64,000 nt of DNA from Catenibacterium sp900764725 (GTDB lineage: Bacteria; Bacillota_I; Bacilli_A; Erysipelotrichales; Coprobacillaceae): the NCBI RefSeq assembly GCF_934754625.1, contig NZ_CAKVIU010000002.1, one strand, 5' to 3'. Numbering within the stretch: position 1 is the first letter of the stretch; every line of letters starts with the position of its first letter. Of the stretch, positions 8,837 through 17,348 are shown piece by piece. Position numbers and translations under genes: made by a program. The notes beneath the pieces are model-generated. The model did not search any database and was not told where the DNA came from. It worked only from the letters and a program-made list of their open reading frames with translations.

Positions 8837-9853
8837 TTAGATATCTTTTGAATACTTATCCACCATACGTTGACCTAATCTTAATAGGTGTTCTCTCATC
8901 TCTTTAGGCTCTAATACTTCCATCTCATCATAGAAATTTGCAAAGTAGTTCTTAAATTGCATATCAGAACAATCAAAATAGAAGATTCTTGTTTCTTCAT
9001 CACTTTTATCTAATGCGACAGGTTTCTCAAGATAATTCAAATTATTGTAACGCTTTAGTCCATCCTCAGTAAATTGAATCTTAAATTCAGTATTATGATT
9101 AATAGTGAATTGGACACCGTTACGTTTCATTCGCTTAAAGCGATTCAGTATCTCTTCACTGAATGTGCAATTTTCTGGAAGTAAAAATATGGTATCAATG
9201 TTGTATAAGTGGATCGATCTAGCATATTCTTTTCCTTTAATTACTTTTTTGTATAGTAAATAATTAAAAAGTTCTTCATTAGAAAAACAAACTTCTTTTG
9301 GATAAATGATTTGGAAATTATTATTATGACTTCGATCATATTTAGATTTTATTTTTATAGCTTGATTATTTTTTATGGCAGTTTCTAATTTCTTTAATTC
9401 CTCTTTAAATACTATTCTCTCTCTTTCGTATTGAGGATTATCTAAGTAAGAATAGATAATATTTGCTATGAATTCAGATTTAGAAATACTAGAAGGACAT
9501 TCTTCCAGAATGTTTTCTAATAGACTTTCGTTATTATTAACCCTGAGGTGTATTTTATCTTTGATACGTTTTCCCTTTGTACTAATAGATTTATCAATAG
9601 AGTTCTCACTAATATATCTAGTGATATGCCAAACAGCATCTTCAACTAATGGCTCACTTGCCTGATCTTTAAATGAATCTTTGATTGTATCATGCAACTC
9701 TTTTATTTTTTGATTGTATTTTGAATGATGATTCACAATAATCCTTTTTATCAAAACAGATTCTTTTGGCTTCATTTGAAATAATTTTAAATCTTTTTGT
9801 AGATTTTTATGAGCCACTGGATCAAGGTAAAATGTCACTTCAATATTTTCCAT
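8837..9853 (-). CDS. RHH-WYL domain transcriptional regulator
   Basis: A 338-residue regulator. The N-terminus shows two ribbon-helix-helix-like units: IEVTFYLDP followed by two helices, and DKIHLRVNN followed by two helices to about residue 150. The second half (about 155-338) fits a WYL domain plus its C-terminal extension: a strand-rich core with the element KIQFTEDGLKRY, then a helical end. WYL proteins bind nucleic-acid or nucleotide ligands and commonly regulate CRISPR, BREX and other defence operons; an RHH-WYL layout is known for the WYL1 accessory protein of type VI-D CRISPR loci. The ATG at 9853 has AGGAGG ten bases upstream. It is transcribed divergently from the helicase gene across about 160 bp, so it probably controls that operon and itself. 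Confidence 0.65.
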   Translation of the reverse strand: MENIEVTFYLDPVAHKNLQKDLKLFQMKPKESVLIKRIIVNHHSKYNQKIKELHDTIKDSFKDQASEPLVEDAVWHITRYISENSIDKSISTKGKRIKDKIHLRVNNNESLLENILEECPSSISKSEFIANIIYSYLDNPQYERERIVFKEELKKLETAIKNNQAIKIKSKYDRSHNNNFQIIYPKEVCFSNEELFNYLLYKKVIKGKEYARSIHLYNIDTIFLLPENCTFSEEILNRFKRMKRNGVQFTINHNTEFKIQFTEDGLKRYNNLNYLEKPVALDKSDEETRIFYFDCSDMQFKNYFANFYDEMEVLEPKEMREHLLRLGQRMVDKYSKDI

Positions 9854-10014
9854 TTTTCTGTTTCCTCCTAAGTACACATTATTTGTGGGTGTTATATAAG
9901 TATACTTTAATAATTTTATCTGATAAATACAACAAAAATACGGGCTGAAAAAAATATAAAAAACTCATATCCTCATAAAATGTAATGGTTTACAATAAAT
10001 TTGAGGTGATAGAA

Positions 10015-13000
10015 ATGAAAGAACTTTTAGACAAAATATTAGATCAAAGAAATAATGGATTGTATTTTGTGAATACTCCAACAGGTTCTGCAAAGTCCTA
10101 TAGTGCAGTACAGTTGATGAAGAATAACTATAAAACATTTAATCAACACTTTATATTCATCACTAATAATCTCAACAACTTACCAATGAAAGATTTAGAA
10201 AAGGCATTGGGGGATGATTACAAATCTCAAGTAATACGTGTAGAAAGCATTATAGATAATATTCTGCACCATTTTGATGAAACTATCATTCCTGATGAAT
10301 ATAAGAAGATGGATTCTTATAAGAACCTTAAGAACTGTCTTAAATCTTATCAATATCAATCTGAGTATATTCAAAAACATTCGGATAAAGCACCACTCGC
10401 TGCGGATTTATTTAGAGTGGCTCAAGATAAGCTATTAAATGCAGATTCAGCCTTTAGAAAAGATATAAGAAAGAAATTACTGACTCCTAACTTTAAGAAA
10501 TTCAGTAAAGACGAAAGAAAAAGAATCATCAAGTCTAAGTATAGTTGGTTGAGAAATTTATATCCTGCGATGTTTGTAGAGGACTACAAAATCATTTGTA
10601 TGTCTGTTAAACGATTCTTTACTTCCATAGATCCTATTTATGTGAAGAAGTATAGATTCTCAGAATCAAATATAATTGATAATAGTATTCTTTTTATTGA
10701 TGAAGTAGATGCAACCAAAAATGAAATCAATAATATTATTATAGAGAGTAGTTTAAGATCAACAGTAGAATTGATTCCTATGGTTCATCGTATGACTGAT
10801 CCATTTATTAATTGGAAAGATATTGCACCTAAAAGATTACAGGACCTAGTACCTGAAGGAGATAAACAGTTTGATCAAATTAGAAAGAGAGCTTTAGAAA
10901 TTAGATTGAATTGTCATGATGAGCTTCCTTATTTCTGCTCTGAGATTAAGAGTCGTAATTTCTTGATGAGTGATTCAACATTCCATGCAAACTTTGAAGA
11001 TAAGTCTAGGAGGAATGCATATGTTTATTATGATAAAAACTATAATCAAATGACAATTGAAATTAAAAATAGTCGACATGATTTGCCTTGTAAACTAAAT
11101 GATGCTTATAGTTTATTTTCTGTTATTCGAGATATGAGTGGTTATTTGGTCTCCACAAAGCGATATATTATTAAATTAGCTTCAGATCTGAAAGATAAGC
11201 ATAATTCAGAAGCTAATGAAGAAGACTATATTACAGATGAAGAAGCGATTCATTCTATTTATAATACGTTTAAGTTACCTAAGTCAGATATATTATATTT
11301 TGATAATGATATTAATATTCAACCAGCTATAAAGGTGGATAAAACAGATAATCGTTTTAAGAAAACAAATGGTTATTATAATCGTGGTATTCGTTCTTTT
11401 GAGTTCACTAACAGTAAAGATAATAGCTTTAATACATCTTTTAGTTATATTAATTTGTATAAGAGTGCAGAGTATGTATTGATGATGCTTGCGAAAAAGG
11501 CAACTGTTATTGGCTTGAGCGCTACATGTAATATTGATTCAGTTTTGTCTAATTATTCATTAAGATATCTAAAAGAGAATTTAGGAGATGACTTTCATGT
11601 TCTTGAAGAAGAGGATCGTCAAAGAATAGCAGAGACATATTCTTTATTAAATAACAAATATGATTCTGGAGAAATCAAAGTAAAGATTGCAGAAGTAATC
11701 AATTGTACTGATACAAGTGCAAAAGATATGATTCAATTGGTATTTGAAGATCCTAAGATTCAAGCAAAAGCAACAAAAGCATTTATTAAGGAAGGTATTA
11801 AGGATAAATATCAAATACAAAGATATTTAAGAATAGCACAAGCTTATAGATACTTTATTCTACATGCTGATATTAAATCGTTCTTATGTTTAAATAATGC
11901 ACTACCAAAAGATCAGGGACAGTTTAGAAAGAGTGTGCTTGATGATTTGTTTGGTATAGTGAATAAGGAATGTAGTTTTGGTAAGAATGATGTAAGTGTT
12001 GAAGTGTTAAAGAGTGGTTTATCTTTTGATGAAGATAAGAAGAGCATATTGGAGCGTTTATCTAAAGGAGAGAAAATCTTTGTGATTTCTGCATATGCAA
12101 CTATTGGTGCTGGACAAAATATGGCATATGAGTTACCAGATGGATTAGATACAATAAATCTCACTGATTTCGCAAATGAAGAAGATGGGAGAAACAAGAA
12201 AAAGGATTTTGATGGAATTTATTTAGGTGATATCACTAATGTAGTTACAAATCTGATGGATACAGAATCTGGATTTGAAGAAGAGAATCTGCTCCATTTT
12301 CTTATTGAATTAGAAAATCTCTATGAAAACAATGAAATCACACATCATACTTTAAATAAATGTATTGGTGCAGCTTATCAGAAACTAAAGGAACCAAAAC
12401 TTAGAGGTTCTACACAGGAACTTAGAGGATGTAGGAGTATTCGTCTCTTTAAGACAAAACAAATCATCCAAGCTATAGGACGTTTGTCTCGATCATTTAA
12501 TAAGAATAAGATGATTCATATATTAGTGACAAGAGATATTGTGGATAATTTTGATACGACAATATTAGAGAATGAAATTCTTTCTCCAGAAACAATGAAA
12601 CTTGCTGAATATGCAAAAGAAAGACAAGAAAGTGTCCCTACATATGATTATGTGGAGAATGAAGCAAGTCGTATTTCTAGTGTTGGTAAGTTTCATATCT
12701 ATGAGTTCTTATCAGGAGATTGGACAGAGAAACAAATAGAACTCTATAAGGAATTAGGTGAAACATGTCTTCAATGTCCTACAAGCTCTAACTTGGATAA
12801 TGATATTGTGAGAGAATACTATATTCATTCAGATGCACCTCTTAATAAATACTATTTCATGGGGATGTATGACTTTGAATATACAGATGTTTTCTTCAAT
12901 CAGACAAAGGAAGAAGTAATATCACGAATTCAAAATAGTAAACACAAGCAAGATTGGCTAGCTAGTAATGTGCATGAAGTAAGCGAAGAAAATGCGCGTC

Positions 13001-13491
13001 TTTCTAAAATGCTGAATTATCCTGGTTTAAAAGAAGAATTTATTAAACATGGTTATGCAACTAGCTTTGAAGAAAACGATTATATACTCTCACCAGTACT
13101 TTATCAAAATATTTATAAAGGAAGACTTGGTGAATTTGTGGGTCGTTTTGTAATTAAGAAGGAATTAGGTATTGATTTAGAGGAACTTAGTATAGAAGAA
13201 TTTGAATGTTTTGATTTTAAACATGGAAAGGTTTATATCGATTTCAAACATTGGAGATATTCATCTTATGGTGCAAACACAATCACTAATAAGATTCTAA
13301 ATAAGCTAGATGAAGTAGAGGGAAAAAAGGCCATTGTCATTAATATTTTCGATGAGAATGAAATGGATAAAATCATAGAATCTAATAGAATTATTGAAAT
13401 TCCAGCTTTATTAGAAAACGATGGATTTCATGCTAATCCTGAAGCAATCAATAAAATAAGAATGTGTTTGGAGGAATATGAAAATGATTAA
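10015..13491 (+). CDS. SF2 helicase with C-terminal PD-(D/E)XK-like nuclease motif
   Basis: A 1158-residue protein (numbers below count from an upstream in-frame ATG at 9985; subtract 10). Motif I is TPTGSAKS (Lys37), motif II DEVD (239-242), motif III SAT (512-514), a motif V-like stretch ATIGAGQN, and motif VI QAIGRLSR (829-836), which is close to the QAIGR-IR of DinG/XPD-type helicases. No four-cysteine Fe-S cluster is evident between motifs I and II. Near the C-terminus E1050, D1077 and DFK (1086-1088) are spaced like the alphaE, D and (D/E)XK of restriction-endonuclease-fold nucleases. It should unwind or translocate on nucleic acid and possibly cut it. ATG 10015 has GAGGTG at 6 nt. The following gene overlaps by 8 bp, so translation is probably coupled. 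No named defence family could be assigned. Confidence 0.7.
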   Translation: MKELLDKILDQRNNGLYFVNTPTGSAKSYSAVQLMKNNYKTFNQHFIFITNNLNNLPMKDLEKALGDDYKSQVIRVESIIDNILHHFDETIIPDEYKKMDSYKNLKNCLKSYQYQSEYIQKHSDKAPLAADLFRVAQDKLLNADSAFRKDIRKKLLTPNFKKFSKDERKRIIKSKYSWLRNLYPAMFVEDYKIICMSVKRFFTSIDPIYVKKYRFSESNIIDNSILFIDEVDATKNEINNIIIESSLRSTVELIPMVHRMTDPFINWKDIAPKRLQDLVPEGDKQFDQIRKRALEIRLNCHDELPYFCSEIKSRNFLMSDSTFHANFEDKSRRNAYVYYDKNYNQMTIEIKNSRHDLPCKLNDAYSLFSVIRDMSGYLVSTKRYIIKLASDLKDKHNSEANEEDYITDEEAIHSIYNTFKLPKSDILYFDNDINIQPAIKVDKTDNRFKKTNGYYNRGIRSFEFTNSKDNSFNTSFSYINLYKSAEYVLMMLAKKATVIGLSATCNIDSVLSNYSLRYLKENLGDDFHVLEEEDRQRIAETYSLLNNKYDSGEIKVKIAEVINCTDTSAKDMIQLVFEDPKIQAKATKAFIKEGIKDKYQIQRYLRIAQAYRYFILHADIKSFLCLNNALPKDQGQFRKSVLDDLFGIVNKECSFGKNDVSVEVLKSGLSFDEDKKSILERLSKGEKIFVISAYATIGAGQNMAYELPDGLDTINLTDFANEEDGRNKKKDFDGIYLGDITNVVTNLMDTESGFEEENLLHFLIELENLYENNEITHHTLNKCIGAAYQKLKEPKLRGSTQELRGCRSIRLFKTKQIIQAIGRLSRSFNKNKMIHILVTRDIVDNFDTTILENEILSPETMKLAEYAKERQESVPTYDYVENEASRISSVGKFHIYEFLSGDWTEKQIELYKELGETCLQCPTSSNLDNDIVREYYIHSDAPLNKYYFMGMYDFEYTDVFFNQTKEEVISRIQNSKHKQDWLASNVHEVSEENARLSKMLNYPGLKEEFIKHGYATSFEENDYILSPVLYQNIYKGRLGEFVGRFVIKKELGIDLEELSIEEFECFDFKHGKVYIDFKHWRYSSYGANTITNKILNKLDEVEGKKAIVINIFDENEMDKIIESNRIIEIPALLENDGFHANPEAINKIRMCLEEYEND

Positions 13492-15541
13492 GACAAACAA
13501 AGTGAAATTAGATCTTCACTACAATAATATTATTCGTGATTATGATATATATAAGATTTACCAAGAACACAAAGGAGATGACGAGAAAGAACGTATTGTA
13601 AGAAAATCAAGTATAGATAAGATTGGAGATAAAATCTCTCCAGCTATATCTGTATTTTATAAATCAGGTGGAATTGCATATATTCTAGTTGAAAAAGGAA
13701 CTGTACGTTTAGAAGAGTTTCAATCACATATAAGTAGCTTTGGCCAAGGAGTATTTGTGGAAGAAATAGATTTAAGTAATCATACAAGTATGAGTCCAGG
13801 TGATTTATGTCAATTACTTATCAATACGTTTCCAAATATAGACCTATCTGAGAAGTTTAATAATACCTTAGGTAGATGTTTCTATTTTAATCAGAATTCT
13901 TTTAAAGAAGATGTTATAACAGCATATAGTGTGACTATCAATGATTTAGATTCAAGTAAACAAGAATGTGTTGTGAATATCAATGGGGAATCCTATAATC
14001 TGTTGTCTAAATTGTTGAAGAGTTATGCGAATAATGAAAAAGTATTAAAAAAGATTCGTAAACTACCTCGATATTACAAGTCTGGAGAAGGTTATATATT
14101 TCGCGAGGTTGATTCATACAGAAGTGAGGATCAATGTTATGTGTTAAGGGGGATATATGGAAGAAAGAATAAATACATTGCACTGGATTTGGATATAAAA
14201 GACTTACAAGCTTTTGAAAACTCAAAGAAAGGAATGTTGTATCAATTCTTTAAAGATGTTGATAATAAACTAAAGGATTATGTTCAATTCACTCCTTTAG
14301 AACTGAAAGACGATGATATCTTAAAGAAATATTCAAATACTATTTCTATAGAGCATAGAGAAAATCTATTTAATGATTTAGGAATCAATGTGATAGATCG
14401 TGTTGAAGATGTATTATCAAAAAAGATGGTTGCAATGATGGTTTCTAAATTAAGAGAGAGGGGTATTGAAAATGTAAGTTTTAGTCAGGATAAACTGTTT
14501 AATGTAGTTTTGATTCATGATCAAGATTACTATAAGAAAGAAAATTTATCTGATCAACATACAAACGATTTGAATACTCAGCATTTTACTTATGAAAATT
14601 GTATTACTAAGAGTAGTGAAATTGATATTAATGAAAATGTGGTTGATAAGATTTTGACTGAGCTTATAGTAAAGATGGATGTTGCGAATAAGTGCTTATC
14701 TACGTATCAATGGAAATGGGATAAAACAGTAGAATATGTAATGCAGGATTTAGTCTATAATAAGGAGACTAGGAAGAAAGAAAGGATATACTTGGTATTG
14801 ACAGTATTTCCTGATGGCAGCATGGAATTCTATAAGGTTGAGGATGATTCCTTGGAAGTATATCAAAGCTATGATTCTATTTTTAAGAATAATACCGATG
14901 CAGTCTATACACCAGAAATGTTGATTTCTACTCAAGGCTATCAAGCTTTGATTAGTGACAGTTTAATGAAAGTTATGCCAGACTTAGATGAACTTTACTT
15001 TAGACTAGACGCATATAAGAAGGAAAAAGAAATCTCGAAGGGTGAATTAGTTCGTTTATTGGAATCATTTATGCAATCACAACCAAAGTATAAAGAAGAA
15101 GTAGAGGATGTATTAAAAAGTTTGAATAAAGATACTTATCAATACCAAGAAGTAGTTAGAAAAGCAACTAAAGCAGGTGATGCACCGCTTATTAATTTAG
15201 CTACTTCTTTAGGAAAAGAGTTTGTAGGGCATTGTAGAAATACTTTTAAAATAGTATTAAATCCATGTCTCAAGAGTGATGTAGTCAATGTATTCCAGCA
15301 TATTTATATTTTGAAGGATGAAGAAGAGCCTAAGAAACTATACTATTATGTTGGTAAGAAGGATTCCATGAAGTTTACTCTCATCAATTCTTGTCATATT
15401 CGAAAAATTATGATGTTAGAAGGAGATTTTGATGAAGTATTTAAGAATTTTCTCTTTGATCAATTAGCAGTGGACTTTATTAGAAATAGAGGATATACAG
15501 TAGTTCCATTCTTGAGAAAGTATATAGAAGAATTCAAATAG
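13484..15541 (+). CDS. Unknown 686-residue partner of the helicase-nuclease
   Basis: I do not recognise a family. The product is soluble, lacks membrane segments or a signal peptide, and has multi-domain character: a beta-rich N-terminal part with ISVFYKSGGIAYILVEKG (about 55-75), a middle alpha/beta part, a segment NVVLIHDQDYYKKENL (about 345) followed by TQHFTYENC, a strand pair LVLTVFPDGSMEFYKVE (about 438-455), and a C-terminus ending VDFIRNRGYTVVPFLRKYI. One possibility I considered is a divergent PIWI/MID-like protein, because the pPIWI-RE modules pair such a protein with a DinG-type helicase and a REase; I cannot see a convincing RNase H motif, so this remains speculation. ATG 13484 is chosen (GGAGG at 9 nt). 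Overlap with the helicase argues for a two-subunit system. Confidence 0.55.
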   Translation: MIKTNKVKLDLHYNNIIRDYDIYKIYQEHKGDDEKERIVRKSSIDKIGDKISPAISVFYKSGGIAYILVEKGTVRLEEFQSHISSFGQGVFVEEIDLSNHTSMSPGDLCQLLINTFPNIDLSEKFNNTLGRCFYFNQNSFKEDVITAYSVTINDLDSSKQECVVNINGESYNLLSKLLKSYANNEKVLKKIRKLPRYYKSGEGYIFREVDSYRSEDQCYVLRGIYGRKNKYIALDLDIKDLQAFENSKKGMLYQFFKDVDNKLKDYVQFTPLELKDDDILKKYSNTISIEHRENLFNDLGINVIDRVEDVLSKKMVAMMVSKLRERGIENVSFSQDKLFNVVLIHDQDYYKKENLSDQHTNDLNTQHFTYENCITKSSEIDINENVVDKILTELIVKMDVANKCLSTYQWKWDKTVEYVMQDLVYNKETRKKERIYLVLTVFPDGSMEFYKVEDDSLEVYQSYDSIFKNNTDAVYTPEMLISTQGYQALISDSLMKVMPDLDELYFRLDAYKKEKEISKGELVRLLESFMQSQPKYKEEVEDVLKSLNKDTYQYQEVVRKATKAGDAPLINLATSLGKEFVGHCRNTFKIVLNPCLKSDVVNVFQHIYILKDEEEPKKLYYYVGKKDSMKFTLINSCHIRKIMMLEGDFDEVFKNFLFDQLAVDFIRNRGYTVVPFLRKYIEEFK

Positions 15542-15546
15542 CAAAA

Positions 15547-15582
15547 AATAGTCTGTAGCGAATCTAATCGCTGCAGCCTATT
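15547..15582. terminator. Terminator between convergent genes
   Basis: A 15-bp stem with one mismatch and one G-U pair (15547-15561 with 15568-15582) separates the unknown island gene from the DUF4143 ATPase. Confidence 0.65.
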
Positions 15583-16594
15583 CTTCTAATAACCAATCGA
15601 TGATATTAATTACCTTAATACCATCATAATTTCCAAGTGTATATCTATCTAAAGTAAGAATTATTTTCTCATAATTGTCTTCTATTAGTTTTAGAGGACG
15701 AACCTCTCTATTAAACGTATTTTCATCTACAAGTGATGCAGTAATCTGTATATAAGTATAGACATCATTTCTTTTCGCAATAAAATCAACCACTGCAAGT
15801 CCATTTTGTCCAATATTTACAATATATCTTCTTCTTAAAAGTTCTAGATATACAATGTTTTCAATTGTGAATCCTAAATCATAAGATTGCTTGGGAAGAA
15901 TATAATTGCGAATTCCTGAATCTACAATATAATACTTCTTATTTGACTTTAACGCTTCCTTGCCTGATATATCCATGACTTCAACAGGATAATAAAGGTA
16001 TGACTCACATAATGCATCAATATCTTTTATAATCACGGTATTGTATATTCCTTCTAGATAGATATCAATCTGTTCGTTATTCAATTGTATTTGATTAATA
16101 TAGGGGAAACCGCCTGTTTTCATATATTTCTGAAAAGCTTCTTCTTTATCAGTTCCAGGTTTATATACTTCTTTGAATGATAGAGGAAGAACATGTATTT
16201 CTATGTATTGACTATTTAAATGTGTGATTGGATGCTTAGTGGATCTTACAATGTAAATATCAATATTCTCTTTTACATAAAGGCTATCTACAACTTTTTC
16301 ATAAGAAGGAACATTCTGTATTTCATCTAAGAAAATATACATCATCTTGTTTTCTATTAAACTATCTTTGATATATTGGTAGAGTTTATGATAATCTAGT
16401 AACTCTTCATACTCTAGGTTATCAAAGTTAATAGAAATGATTTGTGATTGATCAATACCGTTTTCTAATAAATATTCTTGAAATAGTTTTAAAATCGTAC
16501 TTTTTCCACAGCCTTTAACACCAGTTAGTACTTTTATGATTTTCTGATTTTTCCAGGATATTAGTTGATTTAAATATTCTCTTCTTTCAATCAT
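15578..16594 (-). CDS. AAA_14/DUF4143 ATP-binding protein, internally shortened
   Basis: A 338-residue P-loop protein. It has Walker A GVKGCGKST (about 26-34), Walker B YIFLDEIQN (about 90-98), the arginine/threonine sensor region IVRSTKHPI, and a DUF4143 C-terminal domain with KYYIVDSGIRNYIL and the nuclease-fold-like GLAVVDFIAKR. Typical relatives are near 400 residues. Here TVIIKDID runs almost directly into ESYLYYPVEVMDISGKE, so about 65 residues of the helical linker between the ATPase and the C-terminal domain appear to be missing in frame. Function of the family is unsettled. ATG 16594 has GAGGTG at 6 nt, whereas the upstream GTG lies inside that site. Two operator-like repeats lie in its upstream region. 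Confidence 0.75.
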   Translation of the reverse strand: MIERREYLNQLISWKNQKIIKVLTGVKGCGKSTILKLFQEYLLENGIDQSQIISINFDNLEYEELLDYHKLYQYIKDSLIENKMMYIFLDEIQNVPSYEKVVDSLYVKENIDIYIVRSTKHPITHLNSQYIEIHVLPLSFKEVYKPGTDKEEAFQKYMKTGGFPYINQIQLNNEQIDIYLEGIYNTVIIKDIDALCESYLYYPVEVMDISGKEALKSNKKYYIVDSGIRNYILPKQSYDLGFTIENIVYLELLRRRYIVNIGQNGLAVVDFIAKRNDVYTYIQITASLVDENTFNREVRPLKLIEDNYEKIILTLDRYTLGNYDGIKVINIIDWLLEE

Positions 16595-16679
16595 GATGTT
16601 CACCTCTATTCTGTTTGAATTATATCATAATGTTTTCTAGGATTTGATTTATGAATGCAAATTTATAGAGTTGCAGTGG

Positions 16680-16735
16680 TGTTCAAATTTGAGAATACTA
16701 ATGCAAAAAATCACAGCTGTGTTCAAATTTGAGAA
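16680..16735. promoter_or_regulatory. Two operator-like repeats in a divergent promoter region
   Basis: TGTTCAAATTTGAGAA occurs twice, at 16680-16695 and 16720-16735, exactly 40 bp apart (near four helical turns). Each contains the palindrome TCAAATTTGA. The location between the divergent ATPase gene and TPR gene fits a paired operator; no cognate regulator can be named. Confidence 0.5.
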
Positions 16736-16811
16736 CACCTTATGTTTGATTCCTGTTTACAGAATGTTGCCAATAAGAGAAAATAAGAAAGAATAAGGAG
16801 ATACAACAACA

Positions 16812-17171
16812 ATGAAAAAAAAGAAACCATTAGAAGAACGCATACAAGATTATAATGAATGTAAAGAAATATTTGGTGATGCTGATTTTACCAGTATTAT
16901 GATAGCGGAATCTATTTGTGATACATATAGTGAAAGAAAAAAATATGATAAGGCAGCGGAATATGCCAAAAGAAATTATGAAGCGAGTTTAAAGGAATAT
17001 GGTGTTGATGATCCCATGACATTTAATCTATTGGCTAAACTTATAGGATATTATGAAAGTGCAGGAGATAGAGAATCTATTGATTCTGTTGTTGATGAAT
17101 ATTATAGAATTCGAGAAGAGACTCTAGAAATTGAAATACCAGATTCAACGGATGAAGATATTTTTTTCTAA
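16812..17171 (+). CDS. Small TPR-like protein
   Basis: A 119-residue acidic, helical protein. Paired helices with the spacing of tetratricopeptide repeats are visible (IMIAESICDTYSERKKYDKA, then EYAKRNYEASLKEYG and TFNLLAKLIGYYESAGD), the pattern of TPR_10/TPR_12 units that serve as protein-binding scaffolds. An AAGGAG ribosome binding site is placed normally before ATG 16812. No enzymatic motif is visible. Its neighbours are the DUF4143 ATPase upstream and a GH1 gene downstream, separated by the phased repeats at 17178, so it is probably a stand-alone unit. Confidence 0.5.
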   Translation: MKKKKPLEERIQDYNECKEIFGDADFTSIMIAESICDTYSERKKYDKAAEYAKRNYEASLKEYGVDDPMTFNLLAKLIGYYESAGDRESIDSVVDEYYRIREETLEIEIPDSTDEDIFF

Positions 17172-17177
17172 CACTCA

Positions 17178-17249
17178 TGAGCGTTAAAAACAATAATTCT
17201 AACACTTGTGAGCGTTAGATGAGCGTTAAAATGTATTAAATGAGCGTTA
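17178..17249 (+). repeat. Four helically phased TGAGCGTTA repeats
   Basis: Exact copies start at 17178, 17209, 17220 and 17241. Offsets of 31, 11 and 21 bp are close to three, one and two helical turns, so all copies face the same side of the DNA. The first two are also flanked by inverted partners (TAACACT), giving near-palindromes. This looks like a cooperative binding site array rather than a CRISPR or microsatellite. Confidence 0.75.
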
Positions 17250-17285
17250 GAATAATATATACTATTTCTTTTCAAGTGTTACTTC

Positions 17286-17298
17286 CTTGAAATTCAAG
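17286..17298. promoter_or_regulatory. Palindrome CTTGAAATTCAAG upstream of GH1
   Basis: A perfect 13-bp odd-centred palindrome lies 51 bp before the GH1 start codon. Its CTTGAA half-site recurs as an inverted pair (19720-19726 and 19751-19757) ahead of the PL8-type gene, so it may be the operator of the intervening LacI-family regulator. Confidence 0.4.
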
Positions 17299-17348
17299 TA
17301 TATCCTTAATAGAATTAAATAAGAATATACATAAAGGAGTAAATAAAA

